Below the pieces are notes generated by a model. The model was not told the origin of the DNA. It saw only the letters and a list, made by a program, of their open reading frames with translations, and searched no databases. From contig NZ_JAROCG010000001.1 of NCBI RefSeq assembly GCF_030433645.1, forward strand, positions 2,604,001 to 2,668,000: a stretch of 64,000 bases of DNA, in the 5' to 3' direction. The stretch is from Arthrobacter burdickii. Lineage in GTDB: Bacteria > Actinomycetota > Actinomycetes > Actinomycetales > Micrococcaceae. This document shows positions 16,460-24,585 of this stretch, one piece after another. How positions within the stretch are numbered: position 1 is the stretch's first letter; each line of letters begins with the position of its first letter. The position numbers and the translations under genes were made by a program.

Positions 16460-17224
16460 ATGAAACCGGTCAAGAAGCCGGCCGGTTCTTCTGTCGCGTC
16501 GAAGGATCCTCCACCAGTGACCACCACTGCTTCCTCGTCCCCGGAAACCCCGGCATCGCCAGCTCACTCGTCTGGTGTCGAAGCTCATCCCGCGGAGACC
16601 GTCGAGTACTTCGTCAACTGTCCGACCGGCATCGTCGAGCACTACTTCGAATCACCGGCCCTGCATTGGTCCGATGAGCTGTATCGCATACACGGGTACG
16701 AACGCGATGAGATCGTGCCCACCCTCGATCTCGGTATTTCCCACTTCCAACCAGCTGATCAGAACGCGGCCAGGTCCCTGTGGGAGAACCTGTTGAGCAA
16801 GGGTGGTCCGCGTTCCGCGTACCTGTCCCTGCGTGATGTGAACGGCAAGGTCCGGAAGGTGCTGATCTCCGGCGACTACATCCACAAAGAGGGCGAGCAG
16901 GGCAGCGAGGCGATTGGAGTCTGGGCTCTGGTCGTGGACCTGACGCGATCCATTCACGTGGACACCCACCGGTTGGCGAACGAAGCCGTCGCTGCGTCCG
17001 CTGTGAAGCGCAGCGTGATCGAGCAGGCCAAGGGCATTCTGATGGCTCGAAGCGGGCTGACGGCATCCGAAGCCTTCGAATGCATCAGGGAGCGTAGCCA
17101 ACTGACGAACCGGAAGGTGATCGCCATCTCCCAGGACATCATCGACCGCACCTACCAACTCCATCGGCAGGACCAGCCGCAATCCCGTGCTCAAGCCCTG
17201 CTCGACCTCTTCCCGGCACCCTAG
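16460..17224 (+). CDS. PAS and ANTAR domain protein
   Basis: A 254-residue regulator. A Ser/Pro/Thr-rich N-terminal ~50 residues precede a PAS domain (~60-165: HWSDELYRIHGYERDEIVPT, then LRDVNGKVRKVLISGDYI). The C-terminal ANTAR domain (~175-232) has KRSVIEQAKGILMARSGLTA and then SEAFECIRERSQ and NRKVIAISQDIIDRT. ANTAR domains bind paired RNA hairpins and act as transcription antiterminators, here presumably under control of a signal read by PAS. It is the first of several ANTAR/GAF proteins in 16-22 kb. ATG 16460 is the first ATG; the ribosome binding site is weak. Confidence 0.88.
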   Translation: MKPVKKPAGSSVASKDPPPVTTTASSSPETPASPAHSSGVEAHPAETVEYFVNCPTGIVEHYFESPALHWSDELYRIHGYERDEIVPTLDLGISHFQPADQNAARSLWENLLSKGGPRSAYLSLRDVNGKVRKVLISGDYIHKEGEQGSEAIGVWALVVDLTRSIHVDTHRLANEAVAASAVKRSVIEQAKGILMARSGLTASEAFECIRERSQLTNRKVIAISQDIIDRTYQLHRQDQPQSRAQALLDLFPAP

Positions 17225-17323
17225 AAGAGCCCGCAAGGAACGCGGAATGCACCTTCCTGATGTCAATCCTGAGGCCCTTCGTGGTGGGCGGTGGAATCAT
17301 CAGGGACGACCGTCCTGACGAGA

Positions 17324-17599
17324 CTACTGCCGGGGGTGCGTTGCTCGCTGCTCGAGTTCGTTCGCCACAGCGGCGTAAGCCTCCAGGGCGCCATAGGGCG
17401 GGAAATCCTCGCCCAGGGCGCTGTAGAGTCGGTTGCACAGCACCCTGAGCCTGCGCGTCGACACCACGGACAGGTCGACGGGAATCAGCGGGTCGGAGTC
17501 AGCCCAGGCGGTGAGCAGATCGACGTCGACAGCCCTGGCGGAGCCGGCTGTGGGGTCAGCTGTGGGAGCGATCGCGGGAAAGAGCGGGGTACCTGACAT
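17324..17599 (-). CDS. Hypothetical protein, 91 residues
   Basis: Not recognised. The segment DLLTAWADSDPLIPVDLSVV followed by STRRLRVLCNRLYSALGEDF looks like a real amphipathic helical protein, and the C-terminus ALEAYAAVANELEQR is helical. ATG 17599 has GAAGGG upstream and was preferred to GTG 17617. It converges on the PAS-ANTAR gene. No membrane segment or Cys. It may belong to the surrounding signalling cluster, but nothing in the sequence proves that. Confidence 0.55.
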   Translation of the reverse strand: MSGTPLFPAIAPTADPTAGSARAVDVDLLTAWADSDPLIPVDLSVVSTRRLRVLCNRLYSALGEDFPPYGALEAYAAVANELEQRATHPRQ

Positions 17600-17974
17600 G
17601 ACGAACGTGCCCTTCACGAAAAGAGTCGTGCAGGCCCGCTACTGGACCGACTCACAGACCATAGAGCAAGGCTCACCAACTGTAAAGCTAGGGGTTCTAG
17701 CTACCTCGTGGTCCTTGAGGAAGGACATGACGCACGCGCGGGGCTGAAGACCGTGCCGGGCATGGTTCCGATTCTCATCGCCTGAGCGGGACGACGTCCT
17801 CGACCGCCCCGAAGCGCACCGCTGGGCGTGCGATGAGCGCCGAAGGCGGCGTGCGCGTAGTGTGAGGACCAGCAGTTGAAAGTAGGACTGCTGACCAAAT
17901 GATTCTTCTTGATGGTGTCCGGTAGCGCCTGCATCGTTCGGCGGAGCACAATCCCCAGTGAGGGGCAGTGCCGC
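17600..17974. other. Intergenic region upstream of the small ANTAR gene (375 bp)
   Basis: Divergent upstream region of the hypothetical at 17324 and the ANTAR protein at 17975. I see no convincing gene. The short frames here are low-complexity shadows without supporting start sites. Confidence 0.5.
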
Positions 17975-18319
17975 ATGACCGACCCTGACATTCCAGACGA
18001 CTCCTCGATCCACCCCGTTCCACCTGGTGGAAATGCCGGCCGGACCGATGCCGGCGGCACCGGTGAGACCGCTGGCGCCGGTGGATCCGACCATGACCTG
18101 GTGGATATGCCCTCGTGTCTGCGGGCCTTCGTGGAAGTGTCCAGCCCGGTGAACGTGGCTACCGGGATCATCATGGGAACCCAGGACTGTTCCCAACACC
18201 AGGCAGGCGCGCTACTGCAGCGCGCGGCCTATCAACGAAGACTGCCGATCGAGGCGATCGCCGCCGGCATCGTCGCCAGCATGAACTCGTTCTGCTTCGA
18301 GGACCCCCTGATCCCCTGA
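17975..18319 (+). CDS. Small ANTAR-domain protein
   Basis: A 114-residue protein. Residues ~1-45 are Gly/Pro/Asp-rich and probably disordered. The rest is an ANTAR-like three-helix domain: SPVNVATGIIMGTQDCSQHQ, then AGALLQRAAYQRRLPIEAIA and AGIVASM. The pattern A-x-G-I-I-M, A-x-x-x-L-x-x-A and a final helix matches ANTAR RNA-binding domains, although the first helix is shorter than in the PAS-ANTAR neighbour. ATG 17975 starts the conserved part; the upstream in-frame ATG at 17909 adds a Cys/Arg-rich leader. Likely a stand-alone antiterminator. Confidence 0.7.
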   Translation: MTDPDIPDDSSIHPVPPGGNAGRTDAGGTGETAGAGGSDHDLVDMPSCLRAFVEVSSPVNVATGIIMGTQDCSQHQAGALLQRAAYQRRLPIEAIAAGIVASMNSFCFEDPLIP

Positions 18320-18448
18320 TCGCACTCCGGGGCGCGCGCGTGCAATGGGCGACGCGGAGCGCGTGAAAGCCTAGTGTTGGTTGGCAGCAGCAATCCGGTC
18401 GGGTTGCCGAGCAGCGATACACCCAAGAGAGTTGGCGGAGGAATTGGT

Positions 18449-19336
18449 GTGCTGAATGAGTATGTGCAGCAGTGGAGCGCGATTCAGACAGTGCGAGCAG
18501 CAGGCCTACGCATGGAAGAAATCCTCACGACGTACTTCGAGCTCACCTGCGAAGGGGACGAACTCGACGTCCAGGGGTACCTGACCGGTCTGGTGATGCT
18601 CCCGGCGCCGCAACGGGATCTACTCGCCCAGGTCATCAATGAACTGCTGGACAGTACCGGTTCTCTGGTGGATGGTGCGCACTACAGCAACCAGGAGGCG
18701 ACGTCGTCCTCCGGCTACAGCGACTACCTCCGTGAGCTGGCCCTCTCCCCCGACGGCTACGACTTCGCAGCCCCACCAGCCGGGGACCACAGCACCACCA
18801 GCGCCGGCACCTCGCCTGAGGTCGCTACGAGCACAGGCGCCGGATGTGAAGGGGTGGACAGTGCCGGCGTGGATGAGATCGAGTTCCGGCGCCTCCACGC
18901 GTTGCACGAGTCGGGGCTGCTCGAGACCGGTGCGGAGGAACGCTTCGATCGGATCACCCGGCAGGCCCGGGACCTCTTCGGTGTCAGCTCAGCCTCCATT
19001 GCACTGATCACCGAGGACGCGCAGGTCATCAAGTCCGTCGTCGGACCCCTGGGCCAGGACCTCCCGCGGAACCTGTCCCTGTGCGCGACGACGATCAAAC
19101 ATAACCGCACCCTCGTCATTCCTGACGCCGCCGTCGACCCGGAGTGGCGTCATCACCCCCTCGTTGCCGGCGGGCCGGAGGTCCGCTTCTACGCCGGGCA
19201 CCCCCTCTGCACAGCCGGCGGCTGGCGTATCGGCACCCTCTGCCTGATGGACGACCGGCCACGGACCTTCACCCAGGAGGATGTACAGACCCTCAGGCGC
19301 CTCGCCGCCCAGGTACAGGTCGAGATATGGGTCTGA
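18449..19336 (+). CDS. GAF-domain sensor with a novel N-terminal ~60-residue domain
   Basis: A 295-residue protein beginning at GTG 18449, with GGAGGA 6 nt upstream. The GAF domain (~140-295) is of the two-component-sensor type: FRRLHALHESGLLETGAEER, then LFGVSSASIALITED, RFYAGHPLCTAGGWRIGTLC and MDDRPRTFTQEDV. The N-terminal ~20-75 segment (LTTYFELTCEGDELDVQGYL, then TGLVMLPAPQRDLLAQVINE) closely resembles the whole small protein at 21307. A linker rich in Ser/Thr/Ala joins the parts. No kinase or output domain is present, so it probably signals through protein contacts or that N-terminal domain. Confidence 0.82.
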   Translation: MLNEYVQQWSAIQTVRAAGLRMEEILTTYFELTCEGDELDVQGYLTGLVMLPAPQRDLLAQVINELLDSTGSLVDGAHYSNQEATSSSGYSDYLRELALSPDGYDFAAPPAGDHSTTSAGTSPEVATSTGAGCEGVDSAGVDEIEFRRLHALHESGLLETGAEERFDRITRQARDLFGVSSASIALITEDAQVIKSVVGPLGQDLPRNLSLCATTIKHNRTLVIPDAAVDPEWRHHPLVAGGPEVRFYAGHPLCTAGGWRIGTLCLMDDRPRTFTQEDVQTLRRLAAQVQVEIWV

Positions 19337-19444
19337 ACCAGAGGAAGCCGGATCCTTGGCGCGTACCGGAGTTGCAAGCAGGCTCGGTTCGGTCCCCGTT
19401 CGGTTGACCGGCTCCGCGCATGGCGCTGCCGGAAGGAGCTGGCG

Positions 19445-20449
19445 TTGAGGCGTATAGAAATTTCGCAGTACGGGCCCGAAGAAGTCCTCATCCATGTCAG
19501 CGCAGATGCGCCGGTACAAATCCCTGCAAACCCTGGCACTACGCTCGATGCCGACGATTCGGTGACGATCGATATCCGCGCGATCGGCGTCAATCCGGCG
19601 GACACCTACCTTCGGGCCGGCAACTACGAGTTCCTGACACCCTCACTGCCCTTCACCCCGGGCCTCGACGCGGCAGGGATCATCAGTGCGACCGGGGGCT
19701 CGGCCAAGGGCTTCGCCGTCGATGACCGGGTGTGGGTCTCCACGATCCCCGCGCGAGCGGCCGGCACGTACGCTCAGCAGATAAGGTGCGCCCCGAGCAT
19801 CGTTCATGCCCTGCCGGACCACCTTTCTTTCGACGAGGGAGCGGCGGTGGGGGTCTCCTACACGACCGCGTACCGGGCGCTCATCCAGCGGGGGCGGGCC
19901 GAGGCCGGCGAAACGGTTCTCGTTCACGGCGCCAGCGGTGGGGTCGGCACCGCCACAGTGCAACTCGCGCACGCTCTAGGACTCACGATCATCGGCACGG
20001 CGAGCACACCAGGGGGCCGGGAACTGGCCCTGCAGCTGGGTGCCGACCACGCGCTGGATCACTCCGCACGGGACTATCTCACGGAGGCATACGCCCTGAC
20101 CGGCGGACGTGGAGTCGACCTGATCATCGAGATGGCAGCACACAGGAACCTGTCACAGGACACCGCGATCCTCGCCCGGAACGGCAGGATCGTGGTTGTC
20201 GGAAGCCGCGGACCCGTGGAAGTAAGCCCCCGAGCCCTGATGGTCAACGAGACGGACGTGCGCGGGACAGCACTGTGGAACATGACGCCGGCAGACCTTC
20301 ACGACGCGTACACCGCCATCGACGCGTTTCTCCAGCACGGAGTGATCCGGCCGATCGTCGGTGAACAGTTCGCCCTCGAAGATGCCACCGCAGCTCATCG
20401 AGCCATCGTTGGAACACACACTCCCGGCCGGATCATCCTTCATCCCTGA
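19445..20449 (+). CDS. NADPH:quinone oxidoreductase, zinc-independent MDR family
   Basis: A 334-residue enzyme of the medium-chain dehydrogenase/reductase superfamily, QOR branch. The N-terminal domain has IGVNPADTYLRAGNY and PFTPGLDAAGII. The Rossmann domain has VLVHGASGGVGTATVQLAHA (AxxGxxG-type NADPH site) and GADHALDHSARDY. The catalytic zinc ligands of alcohol dehydrogenases are missing, as expected for quinone reductases. Reduces quinones or enones with NADPH. The TTG start has AAGGAG 7 nt upstream. It sits alone between signalling genes. Confidence 0.92.
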   Translation: MRRIEISQYGPEEVLIHVSADAPVQIPANPGTTLDADDSVTIDIRAIGVNPADTYLRAGNYEFLTPSLPFTPGLDAAGIISATGGSAKGFAVDDRVWVSTIPARAAGTYAQQIRCAPSIVHALPDHLSFDEGAAVGVSYTTAYRALIQRGRAEAGETVLVHGASGGVGTATVQLAHALGLTIIGTASTPGGRELALQLGADHALDHSARDYLTEAYALTGGRGVDLIIEMAAHRNLSQDTAILARNGRIVVVGSRGPVEVSPRALMVNETDVRGTALWNMTPADLHDAYTAIDAFLQHGVIRPIVGEQFALEDATAAHRAIVGTHTPGRIILHP

Positions 20450-20630
20450 AGAACCACCTCGTCCTTCCGGACTGGTAGAGAAGATCGACGACGTCATCGA
20501 ACCCGCCTGGGGGCCACCAGCGGCCGGTGATCGCCGCCGTGGTGATGCTCACCCCGATGGCACCCCGCCCGACTGTCACCGGCAACGAATAACCTGTGGA
20601 CGGATTCATCCCCAGCAAGAAAAGCAAGCC

Positions 20631-20828
20631 ATGATCACCCACCCCGGCGAATACCACGACGCCACTTCCAACATTCCCATCCCGCAGTCCCGGCAGACCA
20701 TCGAGCTCATCGAGCAGGGCCGGCTGATGCCACCTTTGCCGATTCAGGTCGAACTTCGTGCGAGACGGACTGCTCAGGTCGTGCAGCTGTCCGTCCTCGA
20801 GCCGGCCCTTGAAGCGGAGGCAGCATAG
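20631..20828 (+). CDS. Hypothetical protein, 65 residues
   Basis: A short frame beginning MITHPGEYHDATSNIPIPQS. Nothing recognisable; the middle QTIELIEQGRLMPPLPIQVE could form a helix. A weak purine-rich stretch (AGCAAGAAAAGCAAG) precedes the ATG. Included because composition and codon choice look gene-like, but it may not be expressed. Confidence 0.35.
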   Translation: MITHPGEYHDATSNIPIPQSRQTIELIEQGRLMPPLPIQVELRARRTAQVVQLSVLEPALEAEAA

Positions 20829-20935
20829 AGCTGTTCCGCAGGTGGGCTGGTCTCTTCTCGATGTTCGCCGTGCAAAGAATCATGCGAGTCGGGCTCCGAC
20901 TGGCGGCGCACCCGGGGAGAGGCGTGTCGAGGGCA

Positions 20936-20966
20936 CAAAAAAACCCCGGCGAACCGGGGTTTTTTC
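20936..20966 (-). terminator. Rho-independent terminator of tRNA-Leu
   Basis: Stem CCCCGG/CCGGGG (20944-20949 and 20954-20959) with loop CGAA, flanked by A-run and T-run. Read on the minus strand it follows the tRNA 3' end at once and ends in a run of T. Confidence 0.88.
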
Positions 20967-20968
20967 TG

Positions 20969-21052
20969 TGCGCGGAGGGGGACTTGAACCCCCACCCTCA
21001 ATAAGAGGACTAGCACCTCAAGCTAGCGCGTCTGCCATTCCGCCACCCGCGC
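20969..21052 (-). tRNA. tRNA-Leu (anticodon GAG)
   Basis: An 84-nt class II tRNA on the minus strand. The acceptor stem pairs GCGCGGG with the 3' CTCCGCGC side. The anticodon stem is CTAGC/GCTAG with loop TTGAGGT, giving GAG, which decodes CUC/CUU leucine. The long variable arm TCCTCTTATTGAGG and the T-arm GGGGGTTCAAGTCCCCC are clear. CCA is not encoded. A terminator follows immediately. Confidence 0.96.
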
Positions 21053-21306
21053 GGGTGGTTTTCTCCGGTTGAAACCGTCGAAAGCAACGAGAGAGACTCT
21101 ACCACGGGTTTGGCCGAGGTGTTGAATCGGGCCGTGCTGCGGCGGCCGGGAGGAGGCCCCGTCGTCATCCGGGCGCGCACATGGTGTCCTACACCTGGTG
21201 GGTGCCGCCTGCAACTTATCCCACCCCCCCCGGACGGTTTCCGCGTGCTTATGCTGGTCCCACCGGCCGTACAACGACGGTGCCCCGAGCGCATGGAGTG
21301 GATGAC

Positions 21307-21582
21307 GTGGACGAGACGAATCCCGACCAGGAGCAGTACGCCCTGACGTTCGACGCGATGCAGCGTGCCAACATCTCGCCGGGTGAGCTCTGGCTGCACT
21401 ACTTCGGCATGGGCGGCGGAGTGGACGAGTACGAGGTCAACGCCTATCTCCACGGCCTGATCGAGCTGCCCGTGCACGAACGCGACTGCATCTCCCAGGC
21501 CGTCAACGAATTGTTCGACGACCTGTGCCGGCAGCAGGGCGCCCCGTACAGTTCAGGCCACAACCGCCACACGAGCACCTGA
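21307..21582 (+). CDS. Small protein sharing the N-terminal domain of the GAF sensor
   Basis: A 91-residue protein from GTG 21307, with GGAG 8 nt upstream. The core ISPGELWLHYFGMGGGVDEY, then EVNAYLHGLIELPVHERDCI and SQAVNELFDDLC, lines up over ~60 residues with residues ~20-75 of the GAF protein at 18449. Conserved are YF, G, DE-x-x-V, YL-x-GL, LP, RD, Q-x-x-NEL and D. I do not recognise a named family. It may be a stand-alone copy of the GAF protein's partner or output domain. No membrane segment or signal peptide. Confidence 0.72.
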   Translation: MDETNPDQEQYALTFDAMQRANISPGELWLHYFGMGGGVDEYEVNAYLHGLIELPVHERDCISQAVNELFDDLCRQQGAPYSSGHNRHTST

Positions 21583-21596
21583 CGGGCTGGTACTCC

Positions 21597-22322
21597 TCAT
21601 CCGATGGCTGCGAGGTCCGCGATCCGCGCAAGCGGTTCCAGCGACGACAGCAGGGCCATCCCGATGACGAGCGCGAACATCCCGAGCCAGAGCGGGGACG
21701 GGACGCGTGTCGCGTGCTGGAGCAGGTAGGCGTCCGACGACCGAAGGTCGCGCCGTCGCGCATGGACCCTCACCACTTTCACCCAGTCCCGGCAGGAGCC
21801 CACGAGCAGGGCGAGGCCGAGGACGAGGCAGGCGTAGCCGGCCCGCGTCCCTCCGCCGAACCAGACGACCGCCAGGGCAGCTCCCGCACAGCCGCCCAGG
21901 ATGAGGACGCCCTGCAGGTTCCGGATGAGGACGAGAGCGGCCACCAGGATCAGCGCTCCGACGGACAGTGCTGCCGACGCCCATCCGTAGGCAGCACAGG
22001 AGACGAGGACCGCGCCGGCGACGGCGGGCACCGGGTACCCCCAGAACGTCGTGAAGGCGGTGCGCCAACCGCGCGGCCCGATGCTGGTGGTCGTGCCCGA
22101 ATGGTCGAGGCGGAGGGTGACCCCGGTGACGCGCTGCAGCGTCAGGAGAGCCGCCGCCGCATGGCCGAGTTCATGGACGACCGTGACGAACAGGCCGAAG
22201 TACCGCCAGGTACGGCGTGGCACCGACAGCGCGATCGCAGCCAGCACGATCGCGATCAGTCCCGCGATGCCGACGTCCGGCGGTGCAGCCCGCGCCAGGC
22301 CGTCGACGATGCGCTCCTCCAT
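21597..22322 (-). CDS. M50-family (site-2-protease-like) membrane metallopeptidase
   Basis: A 241-residue membrane protein. The zinc motif HELGH (His50, Glu51, His54) lies in the second hydrophobic segment, FVTVVHELGHAAAALL, as in M50 proteases. TLQRVTGVTLRLDHSGTTTS follows, typical of the actinobacterial M50B-like group. About six hydrophobic segments are visible. The third zinc ligand, normally an NPDG-type motif, is not obvious. Such proteins cleave membrane anchors in signalling, but the substrate is unknown. It ends 15 bp from the end of the convergent small gene. Confidence 0.82.
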   Translation of the reverse strand: MEERIVDGLARAAPPDVGIAGLIAIVLAAIALSVPRRTWRYFGLFVTVVHELGHAAAALLTLQRVTGVTLRLDHSGTTTSIGPRGWRTAFTTFWGYPVPAVAGAVLVSCAAYGWASAALSVGALILVAALVLIRNLQGVLILGGCAGAALAVVWFGGGTRAGYACLVLGLALLVGSCRDWVKVVRVHARRRDLRSSDAYLLQHATRVPSPLWLGMFALVIGMALLSSLEPLARIADLAAIG

Positions 22323-22345
22323 CCGGAGGACGGCGTCGATAACGC

Positions 22346-23596
22346 CTACTCCCCCGCTGCCCGTTCCCGTGGCGAGGCGAGACGAGCGGCGATGGCGCCG
22401 ATGGCGACCGCCACTTCACCGAACGACGTCGACAGGGGTGAGAGTCCCAGCCGGATCCCGTTCGGGTTCCGGTAGTCGGGCACGACCCCTTCCTGCCACA
22501 GCTCCGGCACCATCCCGGCGAAGGCCGGGTGGTCGATCGTGATGTGACTTCCCCGCTCGGATGCGGCCCGTGGCGAGGCGATGACCACCCCGTGGGGCGC
22601 CAGGATCTCGTCGACCGCCTCGACGGCGAAGGACGTCAGGAGTTCGGACTTGCTGCGCACCGCCGCCATGCCGACCTCCTCGATCAGGGTGATCATGTCG
22701 CGCATCGCCAGCATGCCCACGATGGGCGGCGTACCCGAGACCAGGCGGCGGATGCCGTCCGCCGGTTGGTACGCGGACCCCATCGCGAAGGGATCGGCGC
22801 TGCCCAGCCAGCCGAGAATCGGCTGGTCGAGCGTGGCCAGGTGCCGCTTTGCCACGTAGGCCCAGGCGGGAGCGCCCGGCCCGCCGTTCAGGTACTTGTA
22901 GCTGCAGCCAGCCGCATAGTCGACGTCCCACGCGTCCAGGTCGGCCGGAACGGAGCCGACGGAGTGGCTCAGGTCCCAGAGCACGAGGGCGCCGGCGTCG
23001 TGGGCGGTCCGGGTGATGGCCGGTACGTCGGCGATGAAGCCGGAGCGGTAGGCGACGTGGCTGAGCAGGACGAGGGCCGTTTGGGGGCCGACGGCGGCGG
23101 CGACGTCGGCGGGTGTCGCACCGCCGTCGGACGCCACGTCGATCCAGCGGAGCGTGAGCCCGCGCTCGCGCGCGATGCCCTCGACGAGGAAGCGGTCCGT
23201 CGGGAAGTTGTCACGGTCGATGACGATCTCCGTCCGCTCCGGACGCTCCGCCACCGCGGCCCGGGCGAGCTTGTACAGCAGGACGCTCGTCGAGTCCGCC
23301 ACGATGCACTGTCCGGCGGCAGCACCCAGCGCCACCCGGCCCAGCTGGTCGCCGATCTGTTCCGGCAGGACCAGCCACCCCTCGTCCCAGCCCCTGATGA
23401 GGCGGCCGCCCCACTGGTCCGTGACGAACGAGGCGAGGCTGTCTGCCGTCGTCGCCAATGGACGCCCGAGCGAGTTGCCGTCGAGGTAGGAGCGCACGGC
23501 GTCGCCGTCGGTGCCGAGGAAGAGGGTGCGGTGGTGTGCGAGCGGATCGGCGGCGTCGAGCTCGGCCGCGCGGTCTGCCAGGAAGGAGCCGGTCAT
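22346..23596 (-). CDS. kynU: Kynureninase
   Basis: A 416-residue PLP enzyme of tryptophan catabolism that splits kynurenine to anthranilate and alanine. Motifs: YLDGNSLGRPL near the N-terminus, WDLSHSVGSVPADLDAWDVD, and the PLP-binding Lys234 in YAAGCSYKYLNGGPGAPAW. Length is normal. TAGACT lies 6 nt upstream of the ATG on the minus strand and there is no ribosome binding site. No other kyn gene is nearby (the M50 gene follows downstream), so it may work with distant tryptophan dioxygenase genes or in NAD-related metabolism. Confidence 0.95.
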   Translation of the reverse strand: MTGSFLADRAAELDAADPLAHHRTLFLGTDGDAVRSYLDGNSLGRPLATTADSLASFVTDQWGGRLIRGWDEGWLVLPEQIGDQLGRVALGAAAGQCIVADSTSVLLYKLARAAVAERPERTEIVIDRDNFPTDRFLVEGIARERGLTLRWIDVASDGGATPADVAAAVGPQTALVLLSHVAYRSGFIADVPAITRTAHDAGALVLWDLSHSVGSVPADLDAWDVDYAAGCSYKYLNGGPGAPAWAYVAKRHLATLDQPILGWLGSADPFAMGSAYQPADGIRRLVSGTPPIVGMLAMRDMITLIEEVGMAAVRSKSELLTSFAVEAVDEILAPHGVVIASPRAASERGSHITIDHPAFAGMVPELWQEGVVPDYRNPNGIRLGLSPLSTSFGEVAVAIGAIAARLASPRERAAGE

Positions 23597-23602
23597 GGCC
23601 CC

Positions 23603-23608
23603 AGTCTA
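23603..23608 (-). promoter_or_regulatory. -10-like hexamer TAGACT, candidate leaderless promoter of kynU
   Basis: On the minus strand TAGACT is followed by exactly 6 nt (GGGGCC) and the ATG of kynU. Confidence 0.4.
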
Positions 23609-23682
23609 GGGCGGCCGGTGGAGCTCGAACCCCGGGTACGGCGCGGTCCACGCACCATCAGGCAGTGCGTGGTCGCGTCGCC

Positions 23683-24585
23683 TTAGTCCGCGCGCACCCA
23701 TCCCGTGAAGTGCGGTCGCCGGCGCTTGGCCGACCAGCCGATCGCGTCGATCCGCCCGCCCCCGTCGCCGGGCGTCCGCGAGAACGACGTCGTGACGACT
23801 CCGGGCAGCGGCACGGGGGCGGCGAAGTCGATGCGCCAGTCCAGGCCACCGGAGGGAGCGGCCACAGCCTGGTCCACCATGCGCGCGGCCAGGTACATGC
23901 CGTGGGCGATCGGCGTCGTCCTGCCCAATGCCTTCGCCGTCGGCCCGCTGAGGTGGATCGGGTTCCAGTCCCCCGACACGGCGGCGTAGCGGCGGCCGAT
24001 GCCCCCATCGAGGGTCCAGACACCGGTGGGGGTGGGCGCGGCGAAGGGCGGGCGGTCCTCGCGCCGCTGTTCCGGAGCCGTGTCAGCCAGCCGGACTCCT
24101 CGGGCCAGGTAGACCGAGCGGCCCGTCCAGACGCGGTGATCCCCTGCCGAGATCTCCGTGACGACGTCCAGCTGGGTGCCGGCCGCATGGGGGCGCAGGT
24201 TCTCGGCGTAGGCCACGACGTCGAGCGGCTCGAAAGCGCTGACCTGCCGGTCCTGGTGCACTTCATTGCTGAGGTGCACCATGCCCAGCAGGGGCAGGGG
24301 GAAGTCGGGGCGCGCGAGGACGCTCATGGCCACCGGGAAGGCGAGGGTGTGGAGGTAGGCCGACGGAAGCTGGTCCCGCCCCGCAGACCCGATCAGCCGC
24401 TGGAACCGGGTGAGCGCCGCGAGGTCGGTCCGGACACCGTCGACGCGGTGCCGGACGGCAGGGAGCACGGACGGCGCGGCCGCACGCCCCAGCGAGCGCT
24501 GCGCGGCCAGGGTGACGGCACGCCGGTAGAGCGCGGGAAGCCCCGGCAGCGCAGGCAGGACCGTGTCACGCGCCATCCCACTCAC
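23683..24585 (-). CDS. MaoC-family (HtdX-like) 3-hydroxyacyl dehydratase
   Basis: About 300 residues with a double hot-dog layout. The C-terminal MaoC domain holds GRRYAAVSGDWNPIHLSGPT and AKALGRTTPIAHGMYLAARM, including the D-x4-H hydratase site. The N-terminal half is a degenerate hot dog. It hydrates enoyl-CoA/ACP to (R)-3-hydroxyacyl thioester. GTG 24585 overlaps the FabG4 stop as GTGA; ATG 24576, three codons on, is an alternative. Gene order thiolase-FabG4-this gene matches fadA2-fabG4-htdX of mycobacteria (Rv0243, Rv0242c, Rv0241c). Confidence 0.88.
   Translation of the reverse strand: MSGMARDTVLPALPGLPALYRRAVTLAAQRSLGRAAAPSVLPAVRHRVDGVRTDLAALTRFQRLIGSAGRDQLPSAYLHTLAFPVAMSVLARPDFPLPLLGMVHLSNEVHQDRQVSAFEPLDVVAYAENLRPHAAGTQLDVVTEISAGDHRVWTGRSVYLARGVRLADTAPEQRREDRPPFAAPTPTGVWTLDGGIGRRYAAVSGDWNPIHLSGPTAKALGRTTPIAHGMYLAARMVDQAVAAPSGGLDWRIDFAAPVPLPGVVTTSFSRTPGDGGGRIDAIGWSAKRRRPHFTGWVRAD

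Noticed and set aside
20970-21052. Reading the tRNA region as protein-coding
   Set aside because: Frames cross it, but the class II tRNA-Leu fold with an adjacent terminator is unambiguous.
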